A stretch of 22,683 nucleotides of DNA from contig DDLU01000294.1 in assembly GCA_002340305.1 (NCBI GenBank), positions 1 through 22,683 of the forward strand, in the 5' to 3' direction. This stretch comes from Desulfovibrio sp. UBA2564. GTDB taxonomy: Bacteria > Desulfobacterota > Desulfovibrionia > Desulfovibrionales > Desulfovibrionaceae. Of the stretch, positions 6,548 to 14,874 are shown in pieces. Positions within the stretch are counted from its first letter, which is position 1, and each line of letters begins with the position of its first letter. A program made the position numbers and the translations under genes. Below the pieces are notes generated by a model, which saw nothing but the letters and a program-made list of their open reading frames with translations, searched no databases and was not told the DNA's origin.

Positions 6548-6679
6548 AAAGTTTGGGATTCTTGCATTAGCCCTCAGGCGAGCGGTCTTCCGCGAGTCTT
6601 AGGGATAACGACAGTGGAACGAACCCTTTTCAAAGGGGTTAAGGCCCCCGGCAGGGTCGCCGGAGGCCATCCAAACTTT
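6548..6679. repeat. Fold-back intergenic repeat element between nqrF and apbE
   Basis: A 132-bp unit is bounded by perfect 9-bp inverted ends AAAGTTTGG (6548-6556) and CCAAACTTT (6671-6679). Inside are three hairpins: GCGG-TCTT-CCGC within an outer CCCT/AGGG; AACCC..GGGTT; and GGCCCCCGGC (6643-6652) with GCCGGAGGCC (6659-6668), which has one mismatch. The right end overlaps the nqrF stop codon. I recall similar elements ending in CCAAACTTTTTTA as frequent in Desulfovibrio-type intergenic regions, but copy number cannot be checked here. It may act as a partial terminator or mRNA stabiliser between the structural and maturation genes. Confidence 0.6.
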
Positions 6680-7904
6680 ATCCACCGAAATCATCATACA
6701 TGATGTTTTCTTTTTCCACACCCTGATCCATAAGCATCTTCTCCACAGCGGAGGCCATCATGGGTGGTCCACACATATAGAATTCGCAATCTTCGGGGGC
6801 GGGATGCTGCTTGATGTAATTATCGTAAAGCACCTGATGGATGAACCCGGTATATCCGGTCCAGTTATCTTCAGGCAGCGGATCGGAAAGGGCCACATGC
6901 CAGCTGAAGTTGGGGCACTCCTCGGCAAGCTTGTCGAACTCTTCCACGTAGAACATCTCGCGTAAGCTTCGGGCACCGTACCAGTAGCTGACCCTGCGGT
7001 CGGTAGCCAGACGGCGCAGCTGATCGAAGATGTGCGAGCGCATGGGTGCCATCCCCGCACCACCGCCAATGAAAATCATCTCGGCCTGAGTGTCGCGGGC
7101 GAAGAACTCGCCGTAGGGACCGGAAATAGTCACCTTGTCGCCGGCCTTGAGGCTATAGATGAAAGAGGACATCTGTCCCGGAGGGGCCTCAGGTTCGAAG
7201 GGCGGCGGCGGGCAGACGCGCACATTAAGCATAATGATGCCCTTTTCCTCAGGGTAGTTAGCCATGGAGTAGGCCCTGACAATGGGTTCCTTGACCACTG
7301 AGGTATAACGCCAGAGATCAAACTTATCCCAATCCTCACGGAATTTATCGCCCACTTCGAAGTCCTTGTAGTGAACGGTATGAGCCGGAGCTTCAATCTG
7401 GATATAACCACCGGCACGAAAATCCACATTCTCTCCGGCAGGCAGTTCAAGTGTGAGTTCCTTGATGAAAGTGGCCCGGGGGATATTGGATTTAACGGTG
7501 CATTCCCATTTCTTGATGTCGAATATCTCAGCCGGGACCTCAATCTTCATGTCCTGTTTAACGTTGACCTGACAAGCCAGACGCATACCCTCGCGAGCTT
7601 CGCGTTTAGTAATAAAGGAGGTTTCCGTGGGCAGAATATCGCCACCGCCCTCGTGGACATGGCATTTGCACTGACCGCATGAACCACCGCCACCACAGGC
7701 GGACGGGACATAGATTTCCTTTTCCGCAAGAGCACCGAGCAGTTTGGTACCCGGACGGACCACCACAGTCTTTTCCGGATCACCATTAATTTCAATGTTC
7801 ACTTCCCCACTGGGGACCAGCTTGGCCCGGGCCAGAAGGATGAACACGCACAGCGCGAGTACCACGCCGGTAAACATCACCACACCTAGTATTATTTCAA
7901 CCAT
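6678..7904 (-). CDS. nqrF: Na+-NQR subunit F, NADH-oxidising flavoprotein with [2Fe-2S] cluster
   Basis: NqrF takes electrons from NADH through FAD to a [2Fe-2S] cluster and starts the electron path of the sodium pump. The 408-residue protein has one N-terminal membrane helix (about 4-25) and then a plant-type ferredoxin domain with C70, C76, C79 and C111, the same numbering as I know from the Vibrio enzyme. Next come the FAD-binding motif RAYSMANYPEE, the NADH-binding GGGAGMAPMRSH and the C-terminal CGPP. A GGGGA site precedes the ATG at 7904. All functional residues are visible. It is the last structural gene of the nqr cluster; its stop codon lies inside the right end of the fold-back repeat. 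Confidence 0.97.
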   Translation of the reverse strand: MVEIILGVVMFTGVVLALCVFILLARAKLVPSGEVNIEINGDPEKTVVVRPGTKLLGALAEKEIYVPSACGGGGSCGQCKCHVHEGGGDILPTETSFITKREAREGMRLACQVNVKQDMKIEVPAEIFDIKKWECTVKSNIPRATFIKELTLELPAGENVDFRAGGYIQIEAPAHTVHYKDFEVGDKFREDWDKFDLWRYTSVVKEPIVRAYSMANYPEEKGIIMLNVRVCPPPPFEPEAPPGQMSSFIYSLKAGDKVTISGPYGEFFARDTQAEMIFIGGGAGMAPMRSHIFDQLRRLATDRRVSYWYGARSLREMFYVEEFDKLAEECPNFSWHVALSDPLPEDNWTGYTGFIHQVLYDNYIKQHPAPEDCEFYMCGPPMMASAVEKMLMDQGVEKENIMYDDFGG

Positions 7905-7963
7905 GGTTTTTCCCCATAGTTTAGCTGTTCTTAAATCAGCAGACGTAATTTACGCCCGTCCCG

Positions 7964-8572
7964 CTACATCTGGATTCCTGAAAAGGACAGAAAACCGAAG
8001 GACATGAGCCCGACCACAATAAAGGTAATCCCCAATCCCTCCAGTTCTTCCGGCACATCGGAATACTTCATCTTCTCGCGGATACCTGCCAAAAGCACGA
8101 TGGCTAAGGCCCAGCCCACACCGGAACCGAAACCGAAAGTCACCGATTCCACAAAGTTGTAATCACGCTCGACCATGAACAGGGAGGCCCCGAGGATGGC
8201 GCAGTTTACCGTGATCAGCGGCAGGAAGATGCCCAGTGCGTTGTAGAGTGCGGGTACATATTTATCGAGGGCCATTTCCAGAATCTGGACGATGGCTGCG
8301 ATAACACCGATGTAGGAGATAAGCCCTACAAAAGTCAGGTCGGTGTTGCCGAACCCGGCCCATGCAAGGGCACCTTCACGCAGGAAGTAGTTGTAGAGCA
8401 GGTTGTTGACCGGGACGGTGATGGTCATGACCACGATGACGGCCACACCAAGCCCCATGGAGGTCTGGACCTTCTTGGACACCGCAAGGTAGGTGCACAT
8501 GCCTAAGAAGAAGGCCAAAGCAAGGTTTTCTATAAAAATCGATCTAACGAATATATTGATTAAGTTTTCCAC
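7964..8572 (-). CDS. nqrE: Na+-NQR subunit E, integral membrane subunit
   Basis: This 202-residue protein has six predicted membrane helices and is homologous to NqrD and RnfA. With NqrD it forms the inverted pair that holds a membrane iron centre. Its conserved cysteines are seen as C26 (GMCTYLA) and near residue 120 (TVNCAILGAS), as expected. The start is GTG at 8572, with an excellent AGGAGG site 5 bases upstream. It follows nqrD after 9 bases and precedes nqrF by 59 bases. Confidence 0.96.
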   Translation of the reverse strand: MENLINIFVRSIFIENLALAFFLGMCTYLAVSKKVQTSMGLGVAVIVVMTITVPVNNLLYNYFLREGALAWAGFGNTDLTFVGLISYIGVIAAIVQILEMALDKYVPALYNALGIFLPLITVNCAILGASLFMVERDYNFVESVTFGFGSGVGWALAIVLLAGIREKMKYSDVPEELEGLGITFIVVGLMSFGFLSFSGIQM

Positions 8573-8581
8573 GGTTTCCTC

Positions 8582-9199
8582 CTAGCGTTTAGCCTTGCGC
8601 TTTTCATAGACATTCACGCCCCAGATCAGCAACCCGATGATAAAGAAGGCACTGGGCGGCAAAAGCATGAGGCCGTTAGGCTCGTACCAACCGCCGGCGG
8701 ATTCCAGCTTGAAGATGGTCAGCCCGAAAAGCTTCCCGGAACCGAAAAGCTCGCGCAGGAAGGCCACCGCCAGCAGAACCAGACCGTAGCCCAGACCGTT
8801 ACCGATACCGTCTGCCAGACTCATTTTGGGAGTATTCTGCATGGCAAAAGCCTCAGCACGGCCCATGACAATGCAGTTGGTAATGATCAGCCCGACAAAA
8901 ACCGAAAGCTGCTTGCTGATACCATAGGCAAAGGCCTTCAGGAACTGGTCAACGATGATAACCAGCGTGGCAATAATGGTCATCATAACGATAATGCGGA
9001 TGCTGGAAGGAATGTGCTGTCTGATGGAGCTGACCGAAACGTTGGAGGCCGCAGTAACAAAAATTACCGCCAGACTCATGACAAAGGCCGTTTCAAGCTT
9101 GGTGGTCACTGCCAGCGCGGAGCAGATACCGAGTATCTGGACGGCGATGGGGTTGTCTTCCACCAGCGGCTTGAACATTACTTCTCTGAATTTGGACAT
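8582..9199 (-). CDS. nqrD: Na+-NQR subunit D, integral membrane subunit
   Basis: This 205-residue membrane protein has about six helices and pairs with NqrE. The conserved cysteines are C26 (LGICSALA) and the one in IITNCIVMGRAEAFA, which together with those of NqrE bind the intramembrane iron centre. The C-terminus is basic (YEKRKAKR), consistent with a cytoplasmic end. The ATG at 9199 is chosen because GGAGG lies 8 bases upstream; a GTG at 9208 lies inside the end of nqrC. Only one base separates it from the nqrC stop, so translation is probably coupled. Confidence 0.96.
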   Translation of the reverse strand: MSKFREVMFKPLVEDNPIAVQILGICSALAVTTKLETAFVMSLAVIFVTAASNVSVSSIRQHIPSSIRIIVMMTIIATLVIIVDQFLKAFAYGISKQLSVFVGLIITNCIVMGRAEAFAMQNTPKMSLADGIGNGLGYGLVLLAVAFLRELFGSGKLFGLTIFKLESAGGWYEPNGLMLLPPSAFFIIGLLIWGVNVYEKRKAKR

Positions 9200-9200
9200 G

Positions 9201-9971
9201 TTACACACCTCCTTCTGCTGCCAGACGCTTCAGGTAGGGGCCGAAACCGCTTTTACCCAGCCAGTAGCGAACCAGATTTTCAACACCATTGGCGGTCAGG
9301 GTAGCCCCGGCAATACCGTCCACCTTGTACTGAGCCGCCGGATCAGTTGGGCTGACATTTCCCTTGATCACATCGATAACCGGATCGCCCTGCTCGTTGT
9401 ATACTTTCTTGTCCACCCAGAGGATTTTCCAGTTGGGATTATCCACTTCTCCACCCAGACCGGGAGTCTCGGCATGTTCGTAGAAACCGAAGTTCTTGAC
9501 TGTGTTGAAGTCCGGAGCCAGTGCGATGAAACCATACATGGTCGACCAGAGTCCCTTACCGTGCAAAGGCAGGACAACGCGCTTCAATTTATCGCCGTCT
9601 TTGAGCAGGTAGACGCTAGCATATTTGGCTCGTTGTCCAATCCCGGCAAGATCGTCTTCAGAGGTAATGGCAATATTTGAGGCAGGGTCTTTAGCGGCCT
9701 TGCGCTGGTCGTAGGCTGCGGCATCCACATCAACGTATTCACCGCTGCCCAGATCAACTACCTTAGGCTCGATTTGTTTGTAGAGTTCATCCACGGACTT
9801 ATCTTCGTTGTAGATGCCCGCAGCTTTGAGGATATTCTCCTTACGTTCCTTGACCTTGTTGTCTTCCTGAATGGATTTCAGACCCACCGCGGCGGTGGAA
9901 ACCAGCAGGGAACAAATCAGGCAGAGAGAAAAGGCCACAGTGAATATTTTCATGGTGGAATCGTTAGACAC
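9201..9971 (-). CDS. nqrC: Na+-NQR subunit C, covalent FMN subunit
   Basis: NqrC carries an FMN attached by ApbE and relays electrons on the outer face of the membrane. With the GTG start at 9971 it has 256 residues: one membrane helix (about 9-30), then a soluble FMN-binding domain. The flavinylation motif reads DGIAGAT with T224 as the expected FMN site; the usual SGAT is AGAT here. The start is set by AAGGA about 9 bases upstream. The internal ATG at 9953 has no ribosome site, and the more upstream start would lie deep in nqrB. The gene overlaps the end of nqrB by 8 bases, a sign of translational coupling. Confidence 0.95.
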   Translation of the reverse strand: MSNDSTMKIFTVAFSLCLICSLLVSTAAVGLKSIQEDNKVKERKENILKAAGIYNEDKSVDELYKQIEPKVVDLGSGEYVDVDAAAYDQRKAAKDPASNIAITSEDDLAGIGQRAKYASVYLLKDGDKLKRVVLPLHGKGLWSTMYGFIALAPDFNTVKNFGFYEHAETPGLGGEVDNPNWKILWVDKKVYNEQGDPVIDVIKGNVSPTDPAAQYKVDGIAGATLTANGVENLVRYWLGKSGFGPYLKRLAAEGGV

Positions 9972-11163
9972 TGCGCACCATCCTTCGCTTGATGTTAGCC
10001 CGCATGCCAAAGTTGTCGATGAGCGGAGCAAACACGTTACCGAAAAGAATCGCCAACATTACACCTTCGGGATAGGCCGGATTAACCGTACGGATCAGGA
10101 TGATCATAACCCCGATGAGCGCGCCATAATAGAACTGCCCTTTGGGAGTCATGGACGAGGAAACCGGGTCGGTAGCCATGTAAACCATACCGAAAGCCAG
10201 CCCACCCATGACCAGATGCCAGAGCGGGCTGACGGTCATCATGGGGTTGGTAGAGCTGCCTATTCCGTTAAAAATGATTGCGGTGGCAAAGGCTCCGGCA
10301 AGCAGGGAAACCATGATCCGCCACGATGCGATTCCGGTCACAATCAGCACGGCTCCGCCGATGAGGCAGGCCAGTGTGGAAGTTTCGCCAAGGGACCCCG
10401 GAATGGTGCCGATGAAGCAGTCCCACCATGAATATTTGGAGACAACCGCGTTGATGCCGCCCTCGGAAGCAAGGGCCAGCGGGGTGGCACCAGAAAAACC
10501 GTCCACCGGAACCCAGACATTGTTTCCCGAAATCTGGGCCGGATAGGCGAAGAAAAGGAAAGCGCGGGCCAAGAGGGCCGGGTTAAGAATGTTTTTCCCG
10601 GTTCCGCCGAATATTTCCTTACCGATGACCACGCCGAAACTGGTAGCCAGAGCCACCTGCCAGAGCGGAATATGCGGAGGAACGATAAGCGGAATGAGAG
10701 ATCCGGTAACCAGAAAACCTTCGTTGATTTCATGTTTGCGGATGACCGCGAAGAGTGTTTCCCAGAATCCTCCGGCGATGTTGCAGACAATGTAGATAGG
10801 AAAGAAATAAAGTGCGCCGAGCAGGATGTTGGCCCCGAAATTGTCCGGATTGGCGTTAAAACCCATGCCGTTCATGACCGACCAGCGCCAGCCTGTTCCG
10901 GCTTCAAGGCCCATGGAGGCCAGTGCCGCATTAGCCTGATACCCGGTGTTCCACATGGCCATGTAAAAGCAGGGAATCAGAGCAAAGACAACAGTAATCA
11001 TGACGCGTTTCAGGTCTATAGCATCGCGCACATGGGGAGAACCGGAACTGGTCTCAGTGGGCGAATACAAAAAAGTGTCGACCATCTCGTAGAGGGGATA
11101 ATACTTGGTGTATTTCCCGTCTCCCGTGGTCGCACCGTGCAATTTATCAAGCAGTTTTCTCAT
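9964..11163 (-). CDS. nqrB: Na+-NQR subunit B, membrane subunit with covalent FMN
   Basis: NqrB is the main membrane subunit, related to RnfD, and carries covalent FMN and riboflavin; it is central to Na+ translocation. The protein has 399 residues and about ten membrane helices. The flavinylation motif is intact: DGFSGAT with T227 as the FMN-linked residue. Other family signatures include GKEIFGGTGKNILNPALLARAF (about 181-202). The ATG at 11163 begins MRKLLDKL, directly after the nqrA stop and with GGAGGGC upstream. The longer open frame to 11301 overlaps nqrA and is discarded. Confidence 0.96.
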   Translation of the reverse strand: MRKLLDKLHGATTGDGKYTKYYPLYEMVDTFLYSPTETSSGSPHVRDAIDLKRVMITVVFALIPCFYMAMWNTGYQANAALASMGLEAGTGWRWSVMNGMGFNANPDNFGANILLGALYFFPIYIVCNIAGGFWETLFAVIRKHEINEGFLVTGSLIPLIVPPHIPLWQVALATSFGVVIGKEIFGGTGKNILNPALLARAFLFFAYPAQISGNNVWVPVDGFSGATPLALASEGGINAVVSKYSWWDCFIGTIPGSLGETSTLACLIGGAVLIVTGIASWRIMVSLLAGAFATAIIFNGIGSSTNPMMTVSPLWHLVMGGLAFGMVYMATDPVSSSMTPKGQFYYGALIGVMIILIRTVNPAYPEGVMLAILFGNVFAPLIDNFGMRANIKRRMVRSV

Positions 11164-11167
11164 ATCC

Positions 11168-12511
11168 TTAGCCCTCCTTCTCGATCTGCGTGAGGACTTC
11201 GCGCAGCATGAACCCGAAATCGTTCTTGCCGCAGTCCACAAAGGACAACAGGGCGAGGTCTTCCTCATCCAGTTCAAGGCAGCCCAGTGCCTGAGCCTCA
11301 TCCGTATCCATCACCGCCAAAGCCCGCACCAGATAAGTGGGCAGGATATCCAACGGCATGACTTGATCAAAAGCCCCGGTAGGAAAAATAGCCCGATGGC
11401 TACCGCCCAGCAGGGTGTTCAGGGCAAACTTCCTCTTGTTTCTACTGAAAGCGGAAGCAAATACGGACTTAACTGAGAATTTTTCACGGCCTGGCGCAAG
11501 CCAACCCATGAATTCCTGTTTGCCGCCTTCTTCCACAGCTGAAATCTGGTTATGGAAGCGACCAAGAAAAGCCAACGGCCCTTCAGCCTTGGTACCGCAA
11601 AGTACGGAGCCTGAAATTGCCCGTACTGCGCCCGATGCTAATTCCCCGAAAAGGAGATCGTCGAGACTGGCACCCAAGCGGGTCCTGATAATACGCGGGC
11701 GATTAACCATGGGACCGCCAAGGGCTACATAACGCTCAGTGGCAAGATGTCCGCTGATAAACAGCTTGCCCATGGCAATGACATCCTGCCAGCAGATGTG
11801 CCAGTGTGTTTTTTGCGGACCGACCGGATCAATGAAGTGCATGTGGGATCCGGGCAGCCCTGCGGGATGCGGACCGCCGAAGGTATGAATTTGCACTTCC
11901 TGAATAAGCGGCAGGGAAAAGCCCTCGGCAGCGCAGACATTGACTACTCCATCAGTAAGCCGGGTCAGGATACGCAAGCCATTAAGCCATGCTTCGGAGT
12001 CCATCCAGATAAGAGGAGCAGGATTAGCTGCCAGCGGATTGGTATCCATGGCAGTAACAAAGACGGAGCGGGGTTGTGAGTCCGGGGCCGGAGTCTTGCT
12101 GAAAGGACGCGTACGAAACGCGGTCCACATACCAGACTTAACGAGATTCTCGACAACCTTTTCCCGGGCGAGTGAGATCAGGTTCTCTGAATCATATGCC
12201 GGGAACTCCACTTCACCGACCGTTTCATCGAGTTCGATGACCACAGACTCTAAAGCCCTGCGCTCACCGCGGTTTACAGCAACGACCTTGCCGGCTCCCG
12301 GAGCGGTAAAGACGACTCCGTCGATCTTTTTATCGGTAAAAATCGGCTGGCCCAACTTAACCATATCTCCCTCGGCAACAGACATGGTCGGTTTCATACC
12401 GACGTAATCGCCACCGAGAACAGCTACCCGGCCCGGATACTTTTCTTCGATAATATCCAGAGCAGGCTCACCTGAGATAGGAACATCGAGTCCTTTTTTG
12501 AGCTTAATCAT
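11168..12511 (-). CDS. nqrA: Na+-NQR subunit A
   Basis: This is the cytoplasmic quinone-side subunit of the Na+-translocating NADH:quinone oxidoreductase, related to RnfC but without its iron-sulfur domain. It has 447 residues, the usual length. It starts MIKLKKGLDVPISGEP, a typical NqrA opening, and contains GDYVGMKPTM, a biotinyl-like segment near 50-75 (GDMVKLGQPIFTDKK) and the FGGPHPAGLPGSHMHFIDPV stretch characteristic of the family. No membrane helix is expected. AGGTG precedes the ATG by 8 bases. It is the first gene of the operon; the 278 bases upstream should contain the promoter. Confidence 0.96.
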   Translation of the reverse strand: MIKLKKGLDVPISGEPALDIIEEKYPGRVAVLGGDYVGMKPTMSVAEGDMVKLGQPIFTDKKIDGVVFTAPGAGKVVAVNRGERRALESVVIELDETVGEVEFPAYDSENLISLAREKVVENLVKSGMWTAFRTRPFSKTPAPDSQPRSVFVTAMDTNPLAANPAPLIWMDSEAWLNGLRILTRLTDGVVNVCAAEGFSLPLIQEVQIHTFGGPHPAGLPGSHMHFIDPVGPQKTHWHICWQDVIAMGKLFISGHLATERYVALGGPMVNRPRIIRTRLGASLDDLLFGELASGAVRAISGSVLCGTKAEGPLAFLGRFHNQISAVEEGGKQEFMGWLAPGREKFSVKSVFASAFSRNKRKFALNTLLGGSHRAIFPTGAFDQVMPLDILPTYLVRALAVMDTDEAQALGCLELDEEDLALLSFVDCGKNDFGFMLREVLTQIEKEG

Positions 12512-12639
12512 GGAGAAAACACCTTGTCCTTAAAAGGTTAACGGACTTGAAAAAGGGTGCAACAGTAAACTAGCCATAGCGTAAGTGCCACGACATCTCC
12601 TGATTGGGTGGGATGGTATGGATATAAATCTCCGCTGCG

Positions 12640-12660
12640 TTCCGAAGATGGGATTCGGAA
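12640..12660. promoter_or_regulatory. Perfect inverted repeat upstream of nqrA
   Basis: TTCCGAA (12640-12646) and TTCGGAA (12654-12660) flank 7 bases, about 130 bases before the nqrA start. It could be a regulator site or a leader hairpin. The rest of the 12512-12789 gap has no gene, and I see no convincing -10/-35 pair. Confidence 0.35.
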
Positions 12661-12721
12661 GGTGTGGGGTAATACGAGCGAAAATTTTTTGCGTTGGACT
12701 TATTTCCTATCCAGAACAGAA

Positions 12722-12755
12722 TAAAAGGTCAACCGGTTCTAGAAACTTTCCCGGT
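12722..12755 (-). terminator. Possible weak terminator after the MFS gene
   Basis: On the minus strand, ACCGG and CCGGT (12751-12755 and 12732-12736) can pair around 14 bases, followed soon by CCTTTTAT. The stem is short, so read-through from the exporter gene into nqrA is possible. Confidence 0.3.
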
Positions 12756-12789
12756 CCCCCGGATTTTTTCAGCTTTTAGTCATCTGAAA

Positions 12790-14013
12790 TCACTGGACAT
12801 AAAGCTTTTTAGCCATGACCATAAAAATGGGCAGCAGACAAAAAGCACTGAATAAAGCGGTCAATTCAAAAGCGTCAGTCATGCCTCCGGACTCAGCAGC
12901 AAAGCCAGCCAGAACAGGACCGAAGATAAAGCCCACATTGGATATTCCCAGAAATGCTCCCATGACCCCGCCCCGGCCCATATCGGCAGCCAAAGACATA
13001 GAGGCAGGCAGAGAGATGGCAGACCCCAGTCCCATGCCTACAACCAGTAGACAAAGCATCCACAGGGAATCTGCCTGTCCGTAACCGAACAAACAGGCCG
13101 CGCAAAAACCCATGCCCAGGAAAGTCAGCCCGGCACGGTCCCGTGAGTCAGCCCATTTCCCGGTGACAGGCATGAGCGCGATAAGCACCAGACTAGGCAA
13201 GGCAAAGATAAGCCCGGCCCCCATGCCGCTCAATCCGAAAGACTTGTTTATCATCCGGGGCAGAAAAGTAATCACAACGGAAGCACCGACAGTGCGGCCC
13301 AGCACAGCCAGCAACAAAGCTGGAAAAAAAGAGTTACGCCAGGGAAGCCCCTTGTCCTCCCTGCCTTTACGGGCTGCCGGGAACAGGCTTTCGGCACACC
13401 CACGAAAAATGGAAAAAAGAGATAATGCCATACCTGCAGCAGGCCAGATAAGACTCAACTCCCCCATCTTTTCCTGTATGCCGAGAGTGTACCCGCCAGC
13501 CAGAGGGCCAAGCACAAGAGCACTGTAAATGTAGATATTATAAACACCGAACAAACGGCCGCGACTACTTTCAGGGACACAATCACCTAGCAGGGACATA
13601 CTCACTGGTTTGATTATACCGGAACAGAACCCAAGACAGATCTGGATGAGCCCCAAAGTCTCACGGGCCGGGTAAAACAAATAGAGAAACGGTGCTGCCG
13701 AACCGATGCCGGCAGCGGTAACCAACAAAGGGCGGGGGCCTAAGAAATCCGCAGCATATCCTGCCACAGGAGCTAGGACCAAACGAGCAAAAAAATAGCC
13801 TGAAAAAGCCAGCCCCAACCACGATACAGACATTCCCGAAGACTGGGCACCCAAAGACATAGCGAACGTAAAAGCCCCAACTCCGAAAGTTGAAAAGAAT
13901 GTCGCAACCAATACGCCGGCGGCCGCGCTTTTTTTATCCGCAAAACATTCTCTTAGAGCTGCCCTTCCGAATATGGCTGTGAGATTTCTTCCTAATAGTC
14001 GCAAATTTAACAT
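12790..14013 (-). CDS. Major facilitator superfamily exporter, probably Fur-regulated
   Basis: This 407-residue protein has about twelve membrane helices in two halves. The loop 2-3 motif A appears as GYAADFLGPRPLL, the motif-C-like GPLAGGYTLG lies in helix 5, and a second motif-A-like GKWADSRDRAGL appears in the C-terminal half. This is typical of drug/H+ antiporter-type MFS exporters. The substrate cannot be read from the sequence. The ATG at 14013 has no clear ribosome site, but later starts would remove the first helix. A good Fur-box match lies 52-70 bases upstream, so expression should rise under iron limitation. Export of a siderophore or of a metal or metabolite linked to iron stress is therefore a reasonable inference. 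Its stop lies 278 bases before the nqr operon on the same strand. Confidence 0.85.
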   Translation of the reverse strand: MLNLRLLGRNLTAIFGRAALRECFADKKSAAAGVLVATFFSTFGVGAFTFAMSLGAQSSGMSVSWLGLAFSGYFFARLVLAPVAGYAADFLGPRPLLVTAAGIGSAAPFLYLFYPARETLGLIQICLGFCSGIIKPVSMSLLGDCVPESSRGRLFGVYNIYIYSALVLGPLAGGYTLGIQEKMGELSLIWPAAGMALSLFSIFRGCAESLFPAARKGREDKGLPWRNSFFPALLLAVLGRTVGASVVITFLPRMINKSFGLSGMGAGLIFALPSLVLIALMPVTGKWADSRDRAGLTFLGMGFCAACLFGYGQADSLWMLCLLVVGMGLGSAISLPASMSLAADMGRGGVMGAFLGISNVGFIFGPVLAGFAAESGGMTDAFELTALFSAFCLLPIFMVMAKKLYVQ

Positions 14014-14064
14014 AATTTAATTGAGCCAGTATTTTTGATTTAAAGCCAGCATTTTTTATGATAT

Positions 14065-14083
14065 GCAAATGAGAATCAATCTC
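14065..14083 (-). promoter_or_regulatory. Fur box upstream of the MFS exporter
   Basis: The 19-mer GCAAATGAGAATCAATCTC matches the classical Fur consensus GATAATGATAATCATTATC at 14 of 19 positions, including the central ATGA-AATCA. It lies 52-70 bases before the exporter start, where it would overlap the promoter and block it when iron is sufficient. Confidence 0.6.
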
Positions 14084-14631
14084 GAAAAATATTTATTTCA
14101 GATCACAATCGAAGTTCTATAACATTGTAATCATAAACAAATACCCCAAGAGAGATCAAAATTTTTCTAATTATATTATCCCGTGTCACTTTGACTCACA
14201 AAGCTTAAAAAAGTGTGTTAATAATTCTTTTGCCCGCGTCAATAGCTGAAATAAAAGGCTGGAGGCAATCTTAAACCCTGAAAGTATGACCTGATCCGTA
14301 CGTCAGCTACATTCATGTAGCAATAAGGAACCAGTTTAAATTAAGCATTAGAACGATAAGATATTGTTTTTAAAACCAAATAATTTTGGTTCATATTTTG
14401 CTAAAATGTTACAATCCTGCGTTGGATGGGATGTATTACAAAGACATCGTGGGGATGTCTTCCTGATAATTACAAAACAATTGGAGATAGAGTATAAGCT
14501 GTATCAATCAATTTTAAATTAATATTCTGCCCAAACCGACAGGGTTCATAAAGAACTAAAAGTCTAATTGAGTACTGCTGCATAAAGCCCAAAACCGACT
14601 CACAGCAATATACTCACCCATGGGATGGCAT

Positions 14632-14663
14632 CCACCTGCTTTAGAGACAGGTGGCTATAGTTT
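14632..14663 (+). terminator. Hairpin with T-rich tail
   Basis: CCACCTG (14632-14638) and CAGGTGG (14648-14654) form a perfect 7-bp stem, followed after six bases by TTTTT and further T-rich sequence. It is a moderate terminator candidate on the plus strand. Confidence 0.5.
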
Positions 14664-14732
14664 TTATTCTCTTTTGAAGACACCAGATGGAAGTGATCCC
14701 GATAGCCTTTGAAAGACAATATTTGAAAATAC

Positions 14733-14781
14733 AGCCGGGACCTATGCTTACGTTAAAACAAGCTGGGTTCCGGCTTTTTTT
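14733..14781 (+). terminator. Strong Rho-independent terminator upstream of the secretion operon
   Basis: AGCCGGGACC (14733-14742) pairs with GGTTCCGGCT (14766-14775), with one G-U; inside, GCTT pairs with AAGC. Seven T follow (14775-14781). It lies 243 bases before the first ABC gene, so any transcript from further left should stop here and the operon needs its own promoter in 14782-15023. Confidence 0.75.
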
Positions 14782-14847
14782 ATACATCTACAGAACTCGT
14801 CTGGCGAAATTAGGGCTGACGGCCTGATCACTATCCACCTAACCTTA

Positions 14848-14874
14848 TTCACAAATTTATGGAAAATTTGCGAA
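14848..14874. promoter_or_regulatory. Dyad-symmetric operator candidate upstream of the secretion operon
   Basis: TTC-A-CAAATTT (14848-14858) is mirrored by AAATTTG-C-GAA (14864-14874) around ATGGA: 10 of 11 positions pair. It lies in the A/T-rich region between the last terminator and the first ABC gene, at about -150 from the start codon, and may bind a regulator of the operon. Confidence 0.4.

Larger units (their letters stand above)
14410..14781 (+). ncRNA. Possible small RNA transcription unit in a gene-free 1-kb gap
   Basis: The 14014-15023 gap holds no convincing gene. On the plus strand there is a candidate promoter (TTGGTT 14386-14391, 18-base spacer, TACAAT 14410-14415). It is followed by an 8-bp perfect hairpin AAGACATC/GATGTCTT (14441-14448/14454-14461), a repeated GCCCAAACCGAC-type motif (14529-14540 and 14587-14599), and two terminators. 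A further hairpin GCTACA-TTCA-TGTAGC lies upstream (14306-14321). These would define an RNA of about 235 or 360 nt. No known RNA family is recognised. It could also be a leader whose read-through feeds the secretion operon. Confidence 0.35.

Noticed and set aside
9964..11301. A longer nqrB start at 11301.
   Set aside because: It would overlap nqrA by about 130 bases and add a Cys/Arg-rich shadow sequence; the family N-terminus begins at the ATG at 11163, which has its own ribosome site.
14426..14497. A 23-codon ORF with ATG at 14426.
   Set aside because: It has no ribosome-binding site, its first half is the perfect 8-bp hairpin, and the product is not recognisable.
14280..14800. A c-di-GMP (GEMM) riboswitch controlling the adhesin operon.
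   Set aside because: Biologically attractive, but the conserved GGGACGCAAAGC-type core could not be found.
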